This document shows positions 51,809 through 60,360 of a DNA stretch of 64,000 nucleotides, in pieces. The stretch is from Bradyrhizobium sp. NAS80.1 (GTDB lineage Bacteria; Pseudomonadota; Alphaproteobacteria; Rhizobiales; Xanthobacteraceae): the NCBI RefSeq assembly GCF_001908205.1, contig NZ_LGHL01000021.1, positions 1-64,000 of the forward strand, written 5' to 3'. Every line of letters begins with the position of its first letter. The stretch's first letter is position 1. A program made the position numbers and the translations under genes. The notes under the pieces were generated by a model. That model saw nothing but the letters and a program-made list of their open reading frames with translations, did no database searches and was not told where the DNA came from.

Positions 51809-52611
51809 TCGTCGCGCCCCAGATAGGCTTCACGCACGCGGGGATCGCGCTGGATGTCGGCCGGCGTTCCCGTCGCCAGCATCGCGCCCTGGTCGATCAT
51901 CACGATGCGGTCGGCAATCGACATGATGAGGTCCATGTGATGCTCGATGACGACCAGAGCGAGATTGCGCCTGCGCAGGCCGATCAGGACATCGGCGAGC
52001 TGCTTCATGTCGCCGCCGCTGAGCCCGGCCGCGGGTTCATCGAGCAGGAGCACTTTTGCGCCGGTCCCATAGGCCAGCGCGACAGACAGCAGGCGTTGTA
52101 CGCCGTAGGGAATGTCGCCCGGGAGCTGGTCGTGATACTGCCGGGCGATCCCGAAGAAATCGAGCAACTGTGCAGCCGCCGTCTCGGCGGCGCGGCGAGT
52201 GGTAGCCTCTCGCCAGGGCGCGAACAGCGACGTCGCCAGATTGGTCGAGAAGTCGCGGAAGATGGCTGAAACCGCGTTTTGCAGAACGGTCAGCTCGCCG
52301 AAGAACGAGTTCTGCTGAAAGGTGCGGCGCAGGCCGCGGCCAGCCAGGTCGAACGTCCTCAGCGTCGAGACGTCGCTGTTGTCGAGGAAGGTCCGGCCGC
52401 GATGGGTGACGGCGTTGGTGACCGCGGCGAAGCAACTGCTCTTGCCGGCGCCGTTCGGGCCGATGATGCCGAGGATCTCGTCGCTGTGGACGGACCAGCT
52501 CACGTCGCGCAGGGCGACGAGCGCGCCATACTGCACGGTTAGCCCTTGGACGCGCAGGACCTCGCTCGCGCCGCGACCCGTTTCCCCGGAACTTGCCACC
52601 CGGCCGTCCAT
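51805..52611 (-). CDS. Liv-type ABC ATPase (LivG-like)
   Basis: A 268-residue ATPase when started at the ATG at 52609-52611; a TTG at 52641 would add ten residues. Walker A is GPNGAGKSS, Walker B VLLLDEPAAGL, and the H-loop IEHHMD. The signature is DIPYGVQRLLS. It is the first gene of the second importer operon, whose order is livG-livF-livH-livM-binding protein. Confidence 0.85.
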   Translation of the reverse strand: MDGRVASSGETGRGASEVLRVQGLTVQYGALVALRDVSWSVHSDEILGIIGPNGAGKSSCFAAVTNAVTHRGRTFLDNSDVSTLRTFDLAGRGLRRTFQQNSFFGELTVLQNAVSAIFRDFSTNLATSLFAPWREATTRRAAETAAAQLLDFFGIARQYHDQLPGDIPYGVQRLLSVALAYGTGAKVLLLDEPAAGLSGGDMKQLADVLIGLRRRNLALVVIEHHMDLIMSIADRIVMIDQGAMLATGTPADIQRDPRVREAYLGRDE

Positions 52612-52641
52612 CCCTTGTTGTCCCGGTCGCACTTGCGGCAA

Positions 52642-52962
52642 ACGGTACTTTTTGGCGGGGCAGCACTCGCGGCAATTGATTTGGAATCAAATCGCAAGAG
52701 GCAGGCGGCCTCGCAAGGCGAGGGTATGGCGGGCCCGATGTGAAAACTTGTGCTGACTGGTCGTTTGCCCTGAGGTGTTCAGACCGCGACGCCCTCAACC
52801 CTGACGGCTCCGCATGATATCGCCTCCCGCAGCGGTACATATAAAAGCGCGATAGCTGATAGACGGAACCTCGTCTGGCGATCGTTCCGGCGCTGGGCTA
52901 TCAACTTCCATGGCCCCGCCCCGACATTCGGTGCGGCCGATGACCCCCTTGAGGAGCTGCCG
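52642..52962. promoter_or_regulatory. Divergent promoter region with a small dyad
   Basis: A 320-base gap between the importer operon and the amino-acid-binding-protein gene. GATTTG and CAAATC flank GAAT at 52678-52693, a perfect six-base dyad 67 bases upstream of the livG start. It is a candidate operator for the importer. No copy of the GntR motif TGCATGCA is present, so the GntR protein may not control this promoter directly. Otherwise no clear elements. Confidence 0.35.
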
Positions 52963-53871
52963 ATGCGTCTTCCCACCGTTATCCTTGCCCTGACATGTCT
53001 TGCGGGCGCAGCGTCTGCCGAAGACCTCTCGGGCACGCTCCAGAAGGTCAAGGAGACCAAGAAGATCACGCTGGGTTATCAGGAGGCGTCCGTTCCCTTC
53101 AGCTATCTGGACGGCAACCAGAAGCCGGTCGGCTTTGCCATGGACATCTGCCTCAAGATCGTGGACGCCGTGAAGAAGCAGCTCGGCATGCCCGACATCG
53201 CCGTCGACTATGTCGCCGTGACCTCGTCGAACCGGATTCCGCTGATGGTCAACGGCACACTCGATTTGCACTGTTCGGCGACGACAAACAGTGCCGACCG
53301 CCAGAAGCAGGTCGCCTTCACCAACACGCACTTCCTCAGCGCGACGCGATTTGCAGCCAAGAAGGCCGCAAAGATCAACACCATCGACGATCTCAAGGGC
53401 AAGGCGGTCACCGCGGTGGCGGGGTCGGTCAACCTGACACAGCTCGCCAAGGTCAACACCGAGCGCAATCTCGGCATCAATGTGATGCCGGCCAAGGACC
53501 AAGCTGAGGCCTTCCTGTTGCTGGAAACCGACCGAGCCCAGGCCTACGCGCTCGACGACGTCCAGCTCGCGGTCGCGATCGCGCGCTCGAAGGAGCCGCA
53601 GGTTTTCATGATCAGCGAGGAAACGTTCTCCAAGCCGGAGCCCTACGGGATCATGTTGCGCAGGGAGGACGCGCCGTTCAAGGCGCTGGCCGATCGCGCG
53701 ACGACGGAGCTCTACGCGAGCCCGGAGATCGACGTCCTCTACAGGAAGTGGCTGGAGTCGCCGACGCCGCCAAACGGCCTCAACTACAACGTCCCGATGT
53801 CGGCGGCCTTGCGCAACGCCTTCAAGAAGCCGAGCTCGAGCGCCGATCCTGATGTCTACGTGGTGAACTGA
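52963..53871 (+). CDS. Glutamate/aspartate-type (GltI-like) binding protein, orphan
   Basis: A 302-residue SBP family 3 protein. The signal peptide ends ASAED (about residue 20). Then come LGYQEASVPFSYLDGNQKPVGF, NGTLDLHCSATTNSADRQKQV and LLRREDAPFKALADR, as in GltI-like receptors of acidic amino acids. No permease or ATPase gene is next to it. The ATG at 52963 has GAGGAG eight bases before it. Confidence 0.85.
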   Translation: MRLPTVILALTCLAGAASAEDLSGTLQKVKETKKITLGYQEASVPFSYLDGNQKPVGFAMDICLKIVDAVKKQLGMPDIAVDYVAVTSSNRIPLMVNGTLDLHCSATTNSADRQKQVAFTNTHFLSATRFAAKKAAKINTIDDLKGKAVTAVAGSVNLTQLAKVNTERNLGINVMPAKDQAEAFLLLETDRAQAYALDDVQLAVAIARSKEPQVFMISEETFSKPEPYGIMLRREDAPFKALADRATTELYASPEIDVLYRKWLESPTPPNGLNYNVPMSAALRNAFKKPSSSADPDVYVVN

Positions 53872-53881
53872 GGCGAGGGCG

Positions 53882-55108
53882 CTAGCGCATTCGTGGCGTG
53901 TCGAGCAGCTGGCCGGCCAGCGCCGCGCCGATTGCCGCGATCGCAGCCATCGCCAGCGCCCATGGGACGAACAGCCGATGACCGATCAGCGCGCCGCTCA
54001 CCAGCGGGGCGCTGATATTCGCGCCTGACATCAGCGACTGGTTGAGCCCCATGATCATGCCCTGGCGGTTGATCGCGGTGCTGCGCGACAGCTCCGCCGT
54101 CAGCGTGCTGCGCGCGAACATGGTGCCGGCGATGATCAGCGTCAGATTGACCGCGAGCAGGCCGATGTTGTTGCCAGACGCAAGGCCGGCGAACCCGAGA
54201 CCCATGCAGGCGAACGCCGCCACGACGATGCTTCGGTCGGACGCAATGAGACTCGCGCGCGTGATCAGCAGCCCCTGGACCAGCATGTTGATGAAGCCGG
54301 CATAGGCGAACATCCAGCCGAGCTCGCGTGCGCCGAAGGGATGGCCGTCCCACGAGAACCGCGCCGACAGGAACAGGCCGATCTGCGACAGGAACATCGA
54401 GTTGACGAAGAAGAACACGACGAGCAGGCCGAGCAGGCGCCAGGCGTAGCGCATGCTGAGCAGGCTGCGGGCCTGCGTCGGCTCGGGCACGCGATGCTGG
54501 TAGAGCTGCTCGGACGCCGGATGGTCCGGCGGGAGCAGGGCGATCGTCGCCAAAATGCTGATCAGCGAGAGCGCGGCCGCGGCCCATACCGGTGCGGTCT
54601 GGCCATAATGCACAAGGAAGCTCGATAGCGCCGGGCCGAGCAGCAGTCCGGTTCCGATCGCGCCACTGGTCATGCCGAGCGCCTGCTTGCGCGTCGCCGG
54701 CGCGCTGTGCTCGGCGGCGTAGGCGTGAGCGACCGAGATGTTGCCGGAGGTCAGACCGTCGATGATGCGTGCCAGAAACACCAGCGTCAGGTTGCCGGCG
54801 AGTGCAAGCAGGACAAATCCGACGAGCGTCCCGATCTGGCTGACCACCAGCACCTTCCGCCGGCCATAACGGTCCGAGAGCATGCCTACCGCAGGGCCGG
54901 CGATGAGCTGGCAGACGGCATAGGCCGAGATCAGCGCGCCGAGAAGGAACGGCGTGGCGCCGAGCCGCTGCGAGTAGAAGGGCAGGAGCGGCAGGATGAT
55001 CCCCATGCCGGTTGCGTCCACGGCCACGACGACGAAGGTCGGGATCAGCGTTAGCGTGCTCTCGCCTGCCATCGCCGCCCGCACGTCTGTCGCGGAACCC
55101 GGTCCCAT
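53882..55108 (-). CDS. MFS efflux transporter (TetA-like)
   Basis: A 408-residue transporter with twelve likely helices. MLSDRYGRRKVLVVSQ is the MFS motif A between helices 2 and 3, and the RIIDGLTSGNISVAHAYAAE stretch resembles TetA-type drug/proton antiporters. It is divergent from a marR gene with repeated half-sites between them (55162-55180), so it is probably induced by a drug or phenolic compound through that regulator. Tetracycline as substrate is not implied. Confidence 0.83.
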   Translation of the reverse strand: MGPGSATDVRAAMAGESTLTLIPTFVVVAVDATGMGIILPLLPFYSQRLGATPFLLGALISAYAVCQLIAGPAVGMLSDRYGRRKVLVVSQIGTLVGFVLLALAGNLTLVFLARIIDGLTSGNISVAHAYAAEHSAPATRKQALGMTSGAIGTGLLLGPALSSFLVHYGQTAPVWAAAALSLISILATIALLPPDHPASEQLYQHRVPEPTQARSLLSMRYAWRLLGLLVVFFFVNSMFLSQIGLFLSARFSWDGHPFGARELGWMFAYAGFINMLVQGLLITRASLIASDRSIVVAAFACMGLGFAGLASGNNIGLLAVNLTLIIAGTMFARSTLTAELSRSTAINRQGMIMGLNQSLMSGANISAPLVSGALIGHRLFVPWALAMAAIAAIGAALAGQLLDTPRMR

Positions 55109-55161
55109 CGTGAATTGTCCTCGTTCGCTTTTGCGTGATCAGCCTGAAGATGCCGGCTATA

Positions 55162-55180
55162 TAGTTGCAAACTAATAGTT
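55162..55180. promoter_or_regulatory. Overlapping MarR-type half-sites
   Basis: Three five-base half-sites alternate in orientation: TAGTT (55162), AACTA (55170) and TAGTT (55176). They form two overlapping dyads in the 91-base gap between the MFS gene and the marR gene, where a regulator could control both. Confidence 0.5.
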
Positions 55181-55199
55181 CGTGTCCTATCTAATTTGC

Positions 55200-55685
55200 A
55201 TGGCTCCTTCGCAGGCTCATATCCATGGCGAAATCGGCCGGCTGGTCACGCGGCTTGGCCGAATCTGGCGGCGCGAGTCCGATCAGGCGCTGTCCGAGCA
55301 CGGCCTGTCCTACGCAACCGCGATTCCGCTCCTGGTGCTGTCGCGCCAGGGCGAGAACGTCCGTCAGGGTGTGCTCGCCGACGAACTCGGCATCGAGGGG
55401 CCGTCGCTGGTCCGGTTAATCGACCTGCTGCAGGCCGAGGGGTTCGTAGAGCGTCGCGAAGATCCGACTGACCGCCGTGCCAAAACGCTGCATCTGACCA
55501 AAGCGGGCGCGGCCAAGGTCGAGGAAACCAACCGGGTGTTGCGCCGGGTACGGGCAAGCCTGCTGAGGGATATCGGCACTGAGGAACTTGCGATAACCTT
55601 CGAGACGCTCCAGCGCATCGAGCAGCGGGCCAATCGCCTGCATGAAGCCAAGTCACTGCCAAGGCCTTTTGCAGAGGCGAAATAG
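55200..55685 (+). CDS. MarR family regulator of the efflux genes
   Basis: A 161-residue regulator from the ATG at 55200; an in-frame GTG lies at 55182. Winged helix features are GVLADELGIEGPSLVRLIDLLQ and the wing REDPTDRRAKTLHLT. It is followed after two bases by the FUSC-type efflux gene, so it forms an operon marR-aaeB-aaeX-aaeA. Half-sites just upstream suggest self-repression, relieved by an aromatic acid or drug. The start has no strong ribosome binding site. Confidence 0.85.
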   Translation: MAPSQAHIHGEIGRLVTRLGRIWRRESDQALSEHGLSYATAIPLLVLSRQGENVRQGVLADELGIEGPSLVRLIDLLQAEGFVERREDPTDRRAKTLHLTKAGAAKVEETNRVLRRVRASLLRDIGTEELAITFETLQRIEQRANRLHEAKSLPRPFAEAK

Positions 55686-55687
55686 TC

Positions 55688-57739
55688 ATGCGTGCGGAAG
55701 AGCCGTTCCTGGTCCGCCACGCGGACCTCATTTTTGCTTTGAAGACGTTCGCCGCGTCGATCCTGGCGCTTGTCATCGCACTGGCCATGGATTTGCCGCG
55801 ACCCTATTGGGCGATGGCGACGGTCTACATCACCTCGCAGCCGCTCGCAGGGGCGACCAGCTCCAAGGCCTTCTTCCGGGTGATGGGCACCCTGGTCGGT
55901 GCGACCATGACGGTGGTGCTGGTGCCGAATCTGATCAATGCGCCGGAATTGCTCTGCCTCGCGATCGCGCTCTGGGTCGGGCTCTGCCTCTACCTTTCAC
56001 TGCTCGACGGCACGCCGCGCAGTTACGTCTTCATGCTGGCCGGATACACGGTCGCCTTGATCGGCTTCCCCGCGGTGTCGGAGCCCGGCGCCATCTTCGA
56101 TACCGCGATTTCGCGGGTGGAGGAGATCTGCCTCGGCATCATCTGCGCGAGCCTCGTCTCCACCGTCGTTTTCCCTCGCAGCGTCGCGCCGGCCGTTGGC
56201 AATCGCGTCGACAGCTGGATGTCTGATGCGCGTCGCCTCAGCCAGGTGGTGCTGCTGCGTGAAGGAACCAGCGAAACGCGCCGCGGCAGGCGCCTCAAGC
56301 TCGCGACCGACATCGTCGAGATCGACACGCTTTCCACTCATCTTGCCTATGACCGGTTGACTGACACCAACGCCGTTCGCGGTCTCAGCGAGATCCGGCT
56401 GCGCATGCTGATGCTGCTGCCGGTGATAGCGTCGCTGGAAGATCGGCTGGCTGCGCTGGGCGAGGAGGCTCTGAGCCGGCAGCCCGCGCTGAAGCGGCTG
56501 CTGGAGGATCTTGCGCAGTGGATCACGAGCGACGTCAGCGCACGGCAGCCGGCCGAGCGGATCCGCGCGATGATCGCGGAGCGGCAGGCGGTGCTCGACG
56601 ACAGCGCGACCTGGGAGCGGATCATCACCACCAGCCTGCTGTCGCGGCTGCGCGAACTGGTTGACCTCTCGCGCGACTGCCGCGCGCTGAGCGAGGCGAT
56701 CGCAGAGAGCCGGAATGTTTCGACGCTCGATCTGACGTTCCATTCGGAGGCTGGCGCTGCGTCCGTGCGCCACAGGGATCGCGGCCTCGCATTGTGGTCG
56801 GCGGCCGGCGCGGCATTGGCCATCCTGATCTGCTGCGTGTTCTGGATCGGGACCGGCTGGCCGGATGGTGCGTCGGCGCCGATGATGGCGGCCGTCGCGT
56901 GCTCGTTTTTCGCTGCGCAGGACGAACCGGCGCGCTTCATCCGCAGTTTTGGTTTGTGGTCGCTGGTCTCCATCGTCGTCGTCGCGATCTATCTGTTCGC
57001 GCTGGTGCCTGCGATTTCTCACCTCGAGGTTCTGGTCTTTGCGCTGGCGCCGACCTTCCTGCTCTACGGCCTCCTGATCGCGCGGCCGGCAACGGCGGGC
57101 ACCGGCATGGCGCTCGCGGCCAACACCGCCACGCTGCTGGCGCTGCAAACGACCTACAATGCGGACTTTGCGTCCTACGCCAATTCTGCCGTCGCCTTCT
57201 TCGTCGGCGTCGTCATCGCCGAGCTCGTCACGCGGATCGCGCGCGGCGTGGGTGCGGAGTGGGTCGCCAATCGGCTGGTTCTGTCGAACTGGAAGACGCT
57301 TGCGGTCGCTGCCGAGCGCCGTGGCAAGCGCGATCGGGCGGAGTTCGCAGGTCTCATGCTGCACCGGCTGGGTCTTCTGGTGCAGCGCATCGCCTTCCTT
57401 TCCGAGAGCGATCGCCGCGACACTGACAGCCTGGTCCAGCTTCGCATCGGCTTGAACATCATCGATCTGCGCCGGGCCCGCTATGGACTTGCAGCAAAGA
57501 CCATTTCCGTCATCGACGACATGCTCGACGAGCTGGCTGCGGCCTGCCGCAACTATGCGGGCGTCGGAATGCCGGCCGAGCTGTTGCGCCATGTCGATCT
57601 GGCACTGGCCCAGGCCGTCAAGGATCCCAACGAAAGCGCGCGCGAAGACGCCTTGATCGGCCTCGTCGGTATAAGGCGCGGCCTGTTTCCGGATGCACCG
57701 GCCTATCGGGCGCGCGTAAGCGAGAGTGTTGCGGCATGA
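55688..57739 (+). CDS. FUSC family efflux protein (AaeB-like)
   Basis: A 683-residue membrane protein with two helical bundles (about residues 20-165 and 365-520) separated by a long soluble region, the FUSC/AaeB plan. YWAMATVYITSQPLAGATSSKAFFR near residue 40 is characteristic. With the next two genes it forms a pump resembling AaeXAB, which exports p-hydroxybenzoate and related acids in E. coli. The stop overlaps the next gene by four bases. Confidence 0.87.
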   Translation: MRAEEPFLVRHADLIFALKTFAASILALVIALAMDLPRPYWAMATVYITSQPLAGATSSKAFFRVMGTLVGATMTVVLVPNLINAPELLCLAIALWVGLCLYLSLLDGTPRSYVFMLAGYTVALIGFPAVSEPGAIFDTAISRVEEICLGIICASLVSTVVFPRSVAPAVGNRVDSWMSDARRLSQVVLLREGTSETRRGRRLKLATDIVEIDTLSTHLAYDRLTDTNAVRGLSEIRLRMLMLLPVIASLEDRLAALGEEALSRQPALKRLLEDLAQWITSDVSARQPAERIRAMIAERQAVLDDSATWERIITTSLLSRLRELVDLSRDCRALSEAIAESRNVSTLDLTFHSEAGAASVRHRDRGLALWSAAGAALAILICCVFWIGTGWPDGASAPMMAAVACSFFAAQDEPARFIRSFGLWSLVSIVVVAIYLFALVPAISHLEVLVFALAPTFLLYGLLIARPATAGTGMALAANTATLLALQTTYNADFASYANSAVAFFVGVVIAELVTRIARGVGAEWVANRLVLSNWKTLAVAAERRGKRDRAEFAGLMLHRLGLLVQRIAFLSESDRRDTDSLVQLRIGLNIIDLRRARYGLAAKTISVIDDMLDELAAACRNYAGVGMPAELLRHVDLALAQAVKDPNESAREDALIGLVGIRRGLFPDAPAYRARVSESVAA

Positions 57740-57942
57740 GATATCAGATCGACATCTACGGCGTTCTCGTGCCGGCGCTGCTGTTGTGGATCATCGTCGC
57801 TTATTTCTTGAGCGCGCTTCTGCGCCGCCTCATGCAGCGTTTCGACCTTTACCGGCTGGTCTGGCATCGCGCGCTGTTCGATTTCGCGATCTTCGTCTGC
57901 ATTCTCGGCGGCGTCGTCTATCTCTCGGAGTATCTCTCATGA
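57736..57942 (+). CDS. DUF1656 small membrane protein (AaeX-like)
   Basis: A 68-residue protein with two hydrophobic helices (VLVPALLLWIIVAYFLSALL and FAIFVCILGGVVYLSEYL) and the basic loop RRLMQRF between them. DUF1656 proteins accompany FUSC/HlyD pumps, as AaeX does with AaeAB. It overlaps both neighbours by four bases. Confidence 0.85.
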   Translation: MRYQIDIYGVLVPALLLWIIVAYFLSALLRRLMQRFDLYRLVWHRALFDFAIFVCILGGVVYLSEYLS

Positions 57943-58805
57943 AGGGGAATTTTGGCTGGCTTGGCCGCCTCGCGCTGACCGTGCTTGCGGTCGTCGCCGC
58001 GCTCGCCGTCGGCCGCGAGCTTTGGGTCTATTACATGGATTCGCCCTGGACACGCGATGGCCGCGTCCGCGCCGACGTGGTGCAGGTTGCGCCCGATGTG
58101 TCCGGATTCGTGACCGAAGTGCTGGTGAAGGACAACCAGAAGGTCCACCGCGGCGACGTGTTGTTCCGGATCGACCGCGAACGTTTTGCGTTGGCGCTGC
58201 GGCAGGCCGATGCATCTGTGGCCGGCCATCAGGCAACGCTCGACCAGGCCAATGCCGATTTGAAGCGCTATAGCGCGCTGACGACCGACGCCGTGTCACA
58301 GCAGAAGCAGGAGCAGGTGTTGGCCACCCAGCTCCAGGCCAAGTCGGCCTTCGATCAGGCTGTCGCCGACCGCGCGGTCGCCCAGCTCAACCTTGATCGC
58401 AGCGAGGTCCGCGCCTCCGTGAACGGTGTGATTACCAACATGGATCTGCGTCCCGGTGCTTACGTCACGGCCGGGAAGGGCGTGATGGCCCTCGTCGACG
58501 CTGATACGCTGCATGTGGAAGGCTATTTCGAAGAGACCAAGCTTGCGCGCATCCGCGTCGGCGACAAGGTGCAGGTCCGCCTGATGGGCGAGAAGGTCAC
58601 GCTGACAGGCCATGTCGAGAGCATCGCCGCCGGCATCGAGGACCGCGACCGCGCCGCGGGGGCGAACCTGCTCGCCAACGTCAATCCGACCTTCAGCTGG
58701 GTGCGCCTCGCCCAGCGCGTGCCAGTGCGCATCGCGCTGGATCCTGTGCCTGATACGATGTCGCTCGTGGCCGGACGGTCGGCAACGGTAGAGGTTCTGG
58801 ACTAA
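57939..58805 (+). CDS. HlyD/AaeA-type periplasmic adaptor
   Basis: A 288-residue membrane fusion protein from the ATG at 57939. It has one N-terminal helix, then the lipoyl half-motif PDVSGFVTEVLVKDNQKVHRGDVLF, a helical hairpin (about 90-145) and the second half-motif RSEVRASVNGVITNM, followed by a beta-barrel domain. It bridges the FUSC pump to an outer membrane channel, which is not encoded nearby. Confidence 0.87.
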   Translation: MKGNFGWLGRLALTVLAVVAALAVGRELWVYYMDSPWTRDGRVRADVVQVAPDVSGFVTEVLVKDNQKVHRGDVLFRIDRERFALALRQADASVAGHQATLDQANADLKRYSALTTDAVSQQKQEQVLATQLQAKSAFDQAVADRAVAQLNLDRSEVRASVNGVITNMDLRPGAYVTAGKGVMALVDADTLHVEGYFEETKLARIRVGDKVQVRLMGEKVTLTGHVESIAAGIEDRDRAAGANLLANVNPTFSWVRLAQRVPVRIALDPVPDTMSLVAGRSATVEVLD

Positions 58806-58840
58806 GCTGAAGCGAGTCGAGTTGCGCGTTATTGTGCCCT

Positions 58841-59020
58841 CTCCCCTTGCGGGAGAGGGCAGCTCCGCTGGTTGATAGGAACTCACATGGGTGAGGGGTC
58901 TGTCTCCGCGGATAGAGGCCCCTCATCCGGCGCCATAGCCGAAGCTTCGCATCGGCGTTCTTTAGAACGGCGGCCAAAGGCCGCCTATGCCACCTTCTCC
59001 CACACGGGGAGAAGGGAAGG
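58841..59020. repeat. Composite inverted repeat after the efflux operon
   Basis: GCCCTCTCCCCTTGCGGGAGAGGGC is a strong hairpin at the left end. GATAGAGGCCCCTCATCC, GCGGCCAAAGGCCGC and CTTCTCCCACACGGGGAGAAGG follow. The element is of the same kind as 24174-24367 and lies between convergent genes, so it may end both transcripts. Confidence 0.6.
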
Positions 59021-59050
59021 GGAGCGCCGCGCTGTCAGGCGCGCGCTCGT

Positions 59051-60262
59051 CTACGCGTTCGAGTACTTCTTCAGCTCCAACCGCGCGATCTGGTTTCTGT
59101 GCACCTCGTCCGGTCCGTCGGCAAGACGTAGCAGGCGCGCGGTGGCATAGGCCTGCGTCAAACCGAAATCGTTCGAAGTGCCGCCGCCGCCATGGGCCTG
59201 GATCGCCCAGTCGATGATCTGGCAGGCCATGTTGGGCACGGCGACCTTGATCATCGCGATTTCGGCTTTCGCCACCTTGTTGCCGACCGTATCCATCGCA
59301 TAGGCGGCGTTGAGCGTCAGCAGCCGCGCCTGCTCGATCATGATGCGCGCTTCGGCGATGCGCTCCTGCGTCACCGTCTGTTCCGAGACCGGCTTGCCGA
59401 AGGCGACCCGACTGCGGACGCGCCGGCACATCTTCTCCAGTGTCCGTTCGGCAAGACCGATCAGCCGCATGCAGTGGTGGATGCGGCCGGGGCCGAGGCG
59501 CCCCTGCGCGATCTCGAAGCCGCGGCCTTCGCCAAGCAGCATGTTCTCTTTGGGCACGCGCACATTGGTGAATACGACTTCGGATGCGCGGTCGGGCACG
59601 CCGTAGAAGCCGAACACGGGGAGGGGGCGCTTCACCTCGATGCCTGATGTCTCCATCGGCACCAGGATCATTGATTGCTGCTTGTGGCGGTCCGGATTGT
59701 CCGGATCGGTCTTGCCCATGAAGATGCAGATCTTGCAACGCGGGTCGGTCGCGTTGGTCGTGTACCATTTGCGGCCGTTGATGACGTAATGGTCGCCGTC
59801 GCGCACGATCGAGCTTTCGATATTAGTCGCGTCGGACGATGCGACCGCGGGCTCGGTCATGGCGAAGCAGGAGCGGATTTCGCCAGCGAGCAGCGGCTTT
59901 AGCCAGCGCTCCTTGTCCTTCTCGGTGCCATAGCGCTCCAGCACCTCCATGTTGCCGGTATCGGGCGCCGAGCAGTTGAACACTTCGGGCGCGAGATGCG
60001 AGCGCCCCATCACCTCGCACAGCGGGGCATATTCGAGATTGGTGAGGCCCGCACCGCGGCTCGACTCCGGCAGGAACAGATTCCAGAGGCCCTCGGCGCG
60101 GGCGAGCGGCTTCAGCTCCTCGACGACAGGATAGACTTTCCACGGCCCGAGCTCCTCCGCCTCGCGATAGAAGCGTTCCTCGTTTGGATAGATGTGCCGG
60201 TCCATAAAACTTTCGAGCTTGCGCTTGAGCTCGACGACTTTTGGCGACATCGGGTAGAGCAT
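59051..60262 (-). CDS. Acyl-CoA dehydrogenase family protein
   Basis: A 403-residue flavoprotein dehydrogenase. [17 protein letters not shown] is the first ACAD signature, MTEPxVASSDA being typical of ACAD10/11-like enzymes, and [19 protein letters not shown] the second. The ATG at 60262 has AAGGAGA eight bases upstream. It introduces a double bond into an acyl-CoA or a related thioester. It is followed upstream by the CoA ligase gene on the same strand, 98 bases away, suggesting joint action. Confidence 0.87.
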   Translation of the reverse strand: MLYPMSPKVVELKRKLESFMDRHIYPNEERFYREAEELGPWKVYPVVEELKPLARAEGLWNLFLPESSRGAGLTNLEYAPLCEVMGRSHLAPEVFNCSAPDTGNMEVLERYGTEKDKERWLKPLLAGEIRSCFAMTEPAVASSDATNIESSIVRDGDHYVINGRKWYTTNATDPRCKICIFMGKTDPDNPDRHKQQSMILVPMETSGIEVKRPLPVFGFYGVPDRASEVVFTNVRVPKENMLLGEGRGFEIAQGRLGPGRIHHCMRLIGLAERTLEKMCRRVRSRVAFGKPVSEQTVTQERIAEARIMIEQARLLTLNAAYAMDTVGNKVAKAEIAMIKVAVPNMACQIIDWAIQAHGGGGTSNDFGLTQAYATARLLRLADGPDEVHRNQIARLELKKYSNA

Positions 60263-60360
60263 CTTTCGTCTCCTTGATCTATGGACGGCAGCCGGATCGC
60301 GCCGATCTCCAGATAGTCCGGGCTGGGGAAGGCGCCGCCGGCGCGCGATCGGCTAACGGC

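Noticed and set aside
55997-57592. Minus-strand open frame opposite the FUSC gene
   Set aside because: No protein-like motifs; the opposite strand has membrane bundles of a known family.
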